The notes beneath the pieces were generated by a model. It saw nothing but the letters and a program-made list of their open reading frames with translations, did no database searches and was not told the DNA's origin. The position numbers and the translations under genes are program-made. From Calendula officinalis (taxonomy: Eukaryota; Streptophyta; Magnoliopsida; Asterales; Asteraceae), in assembly GCA_963853835.1 (NCBI GenBank), contig OY970825.1, positions 81,739,942 through 81,803,941 of the forward strand: a stretch of DNA of 64,000 nt, written 5' to 3'. Shown here in pieces: positions 58,198 to 64,000 of this stretch (position 1 is the first letter of the stretch; each line of letters opens with the position of its first letter).

Positions 58198-58449
58198 ATA
58201 ATAATTGACAGAAGCCGGCCCCAGGCGATTCAATGGAGAACCTGCATGCATGCCGATCTACTACCGTTCTTGATTAACGAACTTGCAAGCTTCCCTGTTA
58301 TTGTGAGAGATCTATTAGATTTCTTTCTTTACGAGCATTGTTACAGGTTTGGTATCTTGAACCCATAAGGTTCGGTAGTGTTGTTTCGTTCTTATTCAAT
58401 TAGGGTTTGGTTTGTGCCGTTTTTTTATTATTAGGGTTACTGGGGTATA

Positions 58450-59970
58450 ATGGGTTACAAACAACGATTAGATTCGGAAGGCTGGATGTGGCGAGTTGGA
58501 AGATTGAATGATAACAGAAGAGATCAGGATAAGCGCATTCAGAATCCATTCCAGAGATCTGTTGACAAAATGGCGTCTTCGTTCTATATCACGAACTTCC
58601 CAACCAGGTTATCTGTTAAGGAATTATGGAAATGGTGTATGGTGCATGGGAAAGTGGTGGATGCATTTATCGCAAAGAAGGTATCGAAATTCGGTAAAAT
58701 ATTTGGTTTTATTCGATTCCTAGGGATTGATGACGAAGTGGGTTTTGCTCGGAAGTTGTCGCAACAATGGATGGGATCCTTCCACATATATGTTTCTGTT
58801 GTGCGGTTTAATAGGAAGCAAACATTAAAGGTTCAATCTAAGGTTGCCCCGGCTCAAACTGTGGCACCAATAGGTTCATCTTATGCCTCTGTTGTTGCAG
58901 GTAAGAAAAGTTTTCACAATTCTGATGAAGGGGGGAGTAAAAATAAAGGTAGCGGAAAAGGTATGCCTTTAGCAGAAGTGAAACGGGTATCTGTGTCTGA
59001 TTCCGATCTTGTTAAACTTGATGATTCTAACACGATTGTCCTTGCAAAGGTTAGAGAGGTAGGTCTTATGGCAAATCTTTATGGCCATCTGGAAAGTGAA
59101 GGTTTTGTGGATGTGGAGATACATCATATTGGAGGCCTTTGGGTTTGGGTTGCATTTAAATCACAGAAATCGTGTATGAAATTCTGAAATATGGATTTGA
59201 AACATATGTTTGTTGATGTTCGCTATGTGATTAGTAACTTTGTGATTGATGAATGCATGGTTTGGATTGAGGTTGACGGATTACCGTTATGTGCTTGGAA
59301 CTCTGAGGTGTATAAGAAAATCGGTAGCTTATGGGGGAAGTTTATGTTTTTTGATGATAATACAAATGACGATCCGAGCTGCGGGAGACTTTGTATTAAT
59401 ACAAAAGAGATGCAATTGATAAATGAGACTATTTTGGTAGAGGTAGCGGAAACTACGTATGTGGTCCGGGTAAAAGAGAAAAATATTTGGAAGTTAAATA
59501 TTAAGAAGGAAGTAAGGGAGGAAGATGATGTTTCTGATCATAATTCCGATTTTGAGGAGGAAACGGGTAGTGAAGAAGATTCAGAAGAGGAGGTGGAGAT
59601 AGTTGATAATGTCATTGTGGAAACAACATATCCTGAGGAGAGGTGTAACAGTTCTGATTATCAAGTCCAAAAGGAGAAGGTGAATTCTACGGGAGAGTCA
59701 AAGTCCCGTAGTGATGATCAGTTAGATAGAGAAAATATATTTTTTGACAATAAGGATGGTGAAGAGTTGCCAAAGAAGTGTGATTCTGATTCGTTTAGTG
59801 GTCCACCGGGGTTCAAATTTGTAAAAAAAAGAGCACGAGATAGTATCAGACCTGTTGTTGATTGTTGCCATAAGGACAGTTATGGTACATCATTTGGACG
59901 TGATGATTTTGTTCGCAAAGATCTGGATGTTGGAGTTAGGATTGGTGAAGATGAAGTTGTTAAATGCTGA
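58450..59970 (+). pseudogene. LINE ORF1 protein (RNA-binding), one nonsense codon
   Basis: ORF1 proteins coat LINE RNA. An RRM fold lies at about residues 40-118, with RNP2-like FYITNF and RNP1-like GKIFGFIRF. A second conserved part after the break includes DECMVWIEVDGLPLCAW, then a long acidic stretch and a GPPGFKF motif near the end. A single in-frame TGA at 59185-59187 splits the gene into 245- and 259-residue pieces in the same frame. Its stop overlaps the ORF2 start in ATGCTGA (59964-59970). Confidence 0.85.
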
Positions 59971-62900
59971 ACATCATGTCTATTAATGCATGGGGTCTGG
60001 GTTCCACGGATAAACGTAAGTGGATAAAAAATATTTGTTACCAGAATAGTGTTTCGTTTTTGGGAGTTCAAGAGACGTTGATGACGACTCCTAATTTATT
60101 CCGTTTTAAATCGATTTGGGGTAATTATCAGTTCGATTTTGCTTGTAGTTCGGCTCGGGGTCATTCGGGTGGCATCGTTTCCATTTGGGACACCGTTGTG
60201 TTTAAGAAAGAAGTTATTATGTGTAGTAGACATTATGTGATCGTGGAAGGGTATTGGATAGGTATTGATGAGAGAATCTCTCTGATTAATATTTACGCGC
60301 CTCAAGACTTAGAAGGCCGAGGTTTTTTATGGGATGAGATTCGGGAATATATGGAAGGTAAAGATTTTAAGCTTGTGATTTTTGGTGATTTCAATGAAGT
60401 CAGAGTGGAATCGGAAAGGTTGGGTTCGGTTTTTAACTCGGTAGGTGCTTCAAAGTTCAAGAATTTTATTGATTTATGTGGTCTAATTGATTTAGAAATT
60501 GGCGGAAGAAAATATATTTGGATGAATAAAGCGGGCTCTAAAATGAGCGAATTAGACCGATTTTTGTTGTCTGAAAATCTGGTTAATAGCGATCCGGACT
60601 TGAAGGTCGTGGCCTTAGAGAGAAAGTTCTCTGATCATGTTCCGATTGTATTTACGTCCAAAAAGGTGGATTATGGCCCTACTCCTTTTAGGGTGTATAA
60701 TTCTTGGTTGGAGCTTTATGATTTTTTGGGTTTAGTGAATTCGTGGTATAGTAATGCAAGTTCGGGTAGCCCATCAACTTTGGTGAAGATGAAAGATAAG
60801 TTAAAAATCTTGAAAGTTAAATGTAAAGAGTAGTCAAAGGTGATGACTGCTTCTCGAAAATTGCAGGGGAAGGAAATTCAAGACAAATGGTCTTTTATTG
60901 AAGACCGTTTGGAAATGGGAATTGCCACTGATCCGGAAGTAGAATTAAGGTTGGTCCTTAAAAAACAACTTAAGGACATGGAATGGTTAGAAAATATCGA
61001 TTCCTTGCATAAACTAAAGTTGAAATGGGATGTGGAGGGCGATGAAAATTCATCTTTTTTTCACGAGTTATTAAAACAACATAGAAGAGGTCAAATGGTG
61101 AAAGATATTATGGAAGATGGGGATTGGCATACGGATCCGGTATGGTTAAAACTATTTTTTATGATTGTTATCTGTCTAAATTTGAGGCTATGGTAACGAC
61201 GAATCTGGTTTTAGATGATGATCGGTTCTTGAAACTTGATTCATCGCAAGTGGTGGGGTTGGAAAAAACTTGTTCTTCGGAGGAACTTAAGATCGTGGTG
61301 TGGAGTTGTGGGAGCGATAAAACTCCGGGTCCGGACGGATTTAATTTTAGATTTATTAAAAAGTTTTGGGAATTTTTTAAAGACGATTTATGGGCATCGG
61401 TAAATGAATTCCTAAATACGGGTCGATTTCCTAAAGGGTGTAATGCTTCCTTCATCACTTTAATTCCGAAAGTTAGTAACCCGACTTTGGTTAAGAATTA
61501 TAGACCTATATCTCTTATTGGGTTGCAATATAAGATTATTGCAAAGTTATTGGCTTTACGCTTAGCCAAAGTTGTTGATTCTGTGGTGAGTAGAGAACAA
61601 TCCGCATTCATTAAAGGAAGGCAAATCTTAGACGGGCCTCTTATGGTCAATGAGATTATAGAGTGGTACAAGAAGAAAAAAAAGAAATTATTATTATTTA
61701 AAGTCGATTTTGAAAAGGCATATGACTCGTTGAGTTGGGAGTATTTAGATGTTATTATGTCTAAAATGGGCTTCGGTGTTAAATGGAGGATGTGGATAAA
61801 ATCGTGTCTGTCGTCGGCTACCCTTTCGGTGTTGGTGAACGGTAGTCCAACGAATGAGTTTTCTATGTTTCGGGGTTTACGCCAAGGTGATCCACTTTCC
61901 CCTTTCTTATTTATCATTGCAATGGAGGGTCTACATTTATTGTTAGAAAAAGCGGTTCATGATCAGCTTTTAAAAGGAGTTTCTATTGGCACTTCAAACT
62001 TAAATATTTCCCAATTTTTTTATGCCGATGATGTAATTGTGGTAACGGATTGGAATGTTGATGATATGGATGGAATTATTCAAATTTGTCATGAGTTTTA
62101 TAATGTGTCCGGGTTGAAGATTAATGTTCATAAGTCAAATCTATACGGATTAGAGATGCGTACGAAAGAAGTTGAGGCTATGTCATTGCGAACATGTTGT
62201 GAAGTCGGTTCTCTTCCATGTCGTTACCTTGGGATTTTAACCGCTGGGAACATGTCTCGGCAAAGCAGCTGGGATGGTGTTATTGATGCTTTTATAAAAC
62301 GCCTCTCGAATTGGAAAGTGAAGATGCTTTCAATTGGTGGCCGCTTTACACTTATTAAGTCCGTACTTGGAAGTGTTGGTATGTATTGGATGTCTTTATT
62401 TCGAGTTCCCGAGTCAGTTATTGATAGAATGGAACAGTTGCGGGCTCAGTTTCTTTGGGGTTGTCAAGAGCAAGAAAAGAAATTAAGCTATGTTGCATGG
62501 AAGAATGTGCTTGCTGGTAAAGATAGAGGTGGTCTTGACATTGCGAGTCTTAAAGCGTTGAATTTAGCGTTGTTACTTAAGTGGAGATGGAGATTTTATA
62601 ATGAGCCAAATGCACTTTGGTGTAAAGTTATTAAGGCAATGTATGGAGATGACGGGGGGTTTTCATCTAATAGATCTTCTCGTCTTTTTAATGGTACTTG
62701 GTCTCCTATTATAGGTACCGTTAATTATCTTCATGATAATAATTTCATTGATTTTAATGCTATTAGATATGACTTGGTTAGTGGCGATAAGATAAAATTC
62801 TGGTGCGATATTTGGGTAGATAATTCGCCGTTAGCTGATAAATTCAATCGCCTCTTCCGGTTAGATTTGGATACTGGAAGCTTCGTAAATCAGAAATGGA

Positions 62901-63687
62901 GTGATGGTGGTTGGAGGTGGAATTGGAGAAGACAATTACGAGGTGGTGTAGAAGTGGAGCAATTCGAAAACATGAATTTTCTTCTTGGTAGCATTGAAGT
63001 TGGGGAAGGAACCGATAAATTGTGTTGGTCGGTTGATCAACAATTGGAGTTCACGGTTGCAGGGGCGGGGAAAATTATTGATAAATGTATCTATCCAGGT
63101 ATTGATTTTGAAACAAAGTGGTGCAAAACTGTGCCAATAAAAGTCAATATCTTTATGTGGCGTCTTTATTTGGATCGTCTTCCAACTAGGCAAAACCTAT
63201 CAAGAAAAGGGTTGGAAATTAATTCCATTTTGTGTCCGAACTGCGACAGCAGTATGGAGTCGTCGAACCATTTGTTCTTTGGTTGTAGTCTTGCTGCTCA
63301 AGTGTGGAGAAAAGTTTGTAATTGGTGTGATTTGGGGGTTGTGGATGTTGGCAGTAATTGTCAAGAGTTATGGGAGTTTATGGACAACATTTCGAATGCA
63401 AATAATAGGAAGGCGAATTTTCAAGTGATCGGGTATGCTACTTTTTGGTTGCTTTGGAGATATAGGAACTCAGTGTTATTTGATAGTGGTAGATTTAAAA
63501 AGTCGGATTTTTTTTTGATAGTATTCGTTTGTTTTCGTTCTCGTGGTTATCTCATCGAAATCGTAAGTTTATGATTTCATGGGATAATTGGTTAAGAAAC
63601 TCTTTGTATTGTAATTTTGCTTGGTCTAGTTTTTTGCTAGACTCAAGTGTAGTTTTAAATATAGTTTGGAGGTGCTCGGGCGGGTGA
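59964..63687 (+). pseudogene. LINE ORF2: endonuclease and reverse transcriptase, disrupted
   Basis: The N-terminal APE-type endonuclease (59964-60700) keeps its signature residues: INAWG, VQETL, IYAPQ, IFGDFNEV, LDRFL and FSDHVPIVF. A TAG at 60831-60833 interrupts the frame, and a one-base shift near 61138-61142 moves it. The reverse transcriptase (61200-62500) has NYRPISLIG, FKVDFEKAYDSL, LRQGDPLSPFLF and the catalytic FYADD. A zinc-binding RVT segment follows (KVNIFMWRLYLDRLPT, CPNC...H...C, near 63140-63300). A second shift lies in a T run at about 63507-63516, after which the original frame gives HRNRKFMISWDNWL and a stop near 63687. The catalytic motifs are intact but the chain is broken. 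Confidence 0.88.
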
Positions 63688-63753
63688 TGGCAATGCCGAA
63701 GCTCGACACGTTGCCTTATTTTTTGCTGTTCAAAAAATAAATAATAATTGACA

Positions 63754-64000
63754 TTAAATATTATATAATTTATTCATTAACTATTAAAAATATAATAAAG
63801 AATTTATGTATAATATATCTAAAGTTTAAAAAGAAAAACTATGAAACATGGAGAACTAAAAAAGACAAGTTTTGAAAGTCCATTAAAATGTTAGTAGAAA
63901 AAAATCTTTGAATAAGCTTTTAAAAAGGCTAGTTATTCCAATGGGTAAAAAGTCATCCAAAGACTTATTCAAATAGTAATAAGCTTTTAAAAAAACTACC
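63754..64000. other. Right flank of the LINE, AT-rich MITE-like end
   Basis: Continues the repeat at 57951-58197; contains AGCTTTTAAAAAGGCTAG and, near the window end, AGCTTTTAAAAAAACTA. There is no gene. Confidence 0.4.

Larger units (their letters stand above)
58211..63740 (+). mobile_element. Full-length L1-type LINE with 13-bp target duplication
   Basis: An exact 13-bp repeat ATAATAATTGACA flanks it (58198-58210, 63741-63753). It carries ORF1 (58450-59970), ORF2 (59964-63687) and an A-rich tail. LINEs copy their RNA at a nick cut by their own endonuclease. Disabling lesions are few: one stop in ORF1, one stop and two frameshifts in ORF2, so it was active in the recent past. Confidence 0.9.

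Overview
This window looks like nuclear DNA of a flowering plant, a eudicot. It holds three intron-rich plant genes in a sea of AT-rich DNA and nested plant transposons: Ty3 chromoviruses with methionine-tRNA primer sites, Ty1/copia LTRs, an L1-type LINE, tRNA-derived SINEs, and Harbinger, hAT, Mutator-like and Stowaway elements. The species cannot be read from the sequence; a composite such as the Asteraceae is only a guess. No CRISPR array, operon or complete tRNA gene was seen.

Layout. 1-3450 is the end of a minus-strand Tekay/Del-type Ty3 element: an integrase C-terminal half, then an LTR with a polypurine tract on one side and a primer-binding site on the other. 3450-8270 holds Ty1/copia remnants on both strands. 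8280-10350 is an AT-rich tandem repeat split by a Mutator-like element full of CACATGTG palindromes, then a SINE. 10627-13959 is a complete eight-exon pfkB-family sugar kinase gene; its seventh intron carries a minisatellite-bearing Mutator-like insertion. 14127-22630 is gene-poor and filled with small elements. 23351-28088 is a seven-exon auxilin-like (AUL1-type) J-domain gene. 28901-32800 (minus) is a twelve-exon ADP-glucose pyrophosphorylase large-subunit gene.

34324-36133 is a Harbinger element with an intact transposase; a deleted relative lies at 44653-45120. 36913-44591 is a hAT-type element split by a 7.1-kb Ty3 element with near-identical LTRs and only a gag remnant. 46499-57851 is a three-layer nest: a Stowaway MITE holds a solo Ty3 LTR, which holds an 8.3-kb gag-only Ty3 element with an intact gag gene. 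58211-63740 is a full-length L1-type LINE with a 13-bp target duplication and a few disabling lesions, itself inside a MITE-like repeat.

How parts work together. The three host genes are unrelated in pathway: sugar or nucleoside phosphorylation, clathrin uncoating, and starch synthesis. The most interesting structure is in the Ty3 elements. Four LTR types each carry a splice-donor-like site and a later acceptor-like site, suggesting a removable leader intron inside the LTR. Three elements keep a hairpin 19-20 nt before the LTR even where the pol coding region is gone. Both gag-only elements share a non-coding 3' block and fit the class of terminal-repeat retrotransposons with GAG (TR-GAG).
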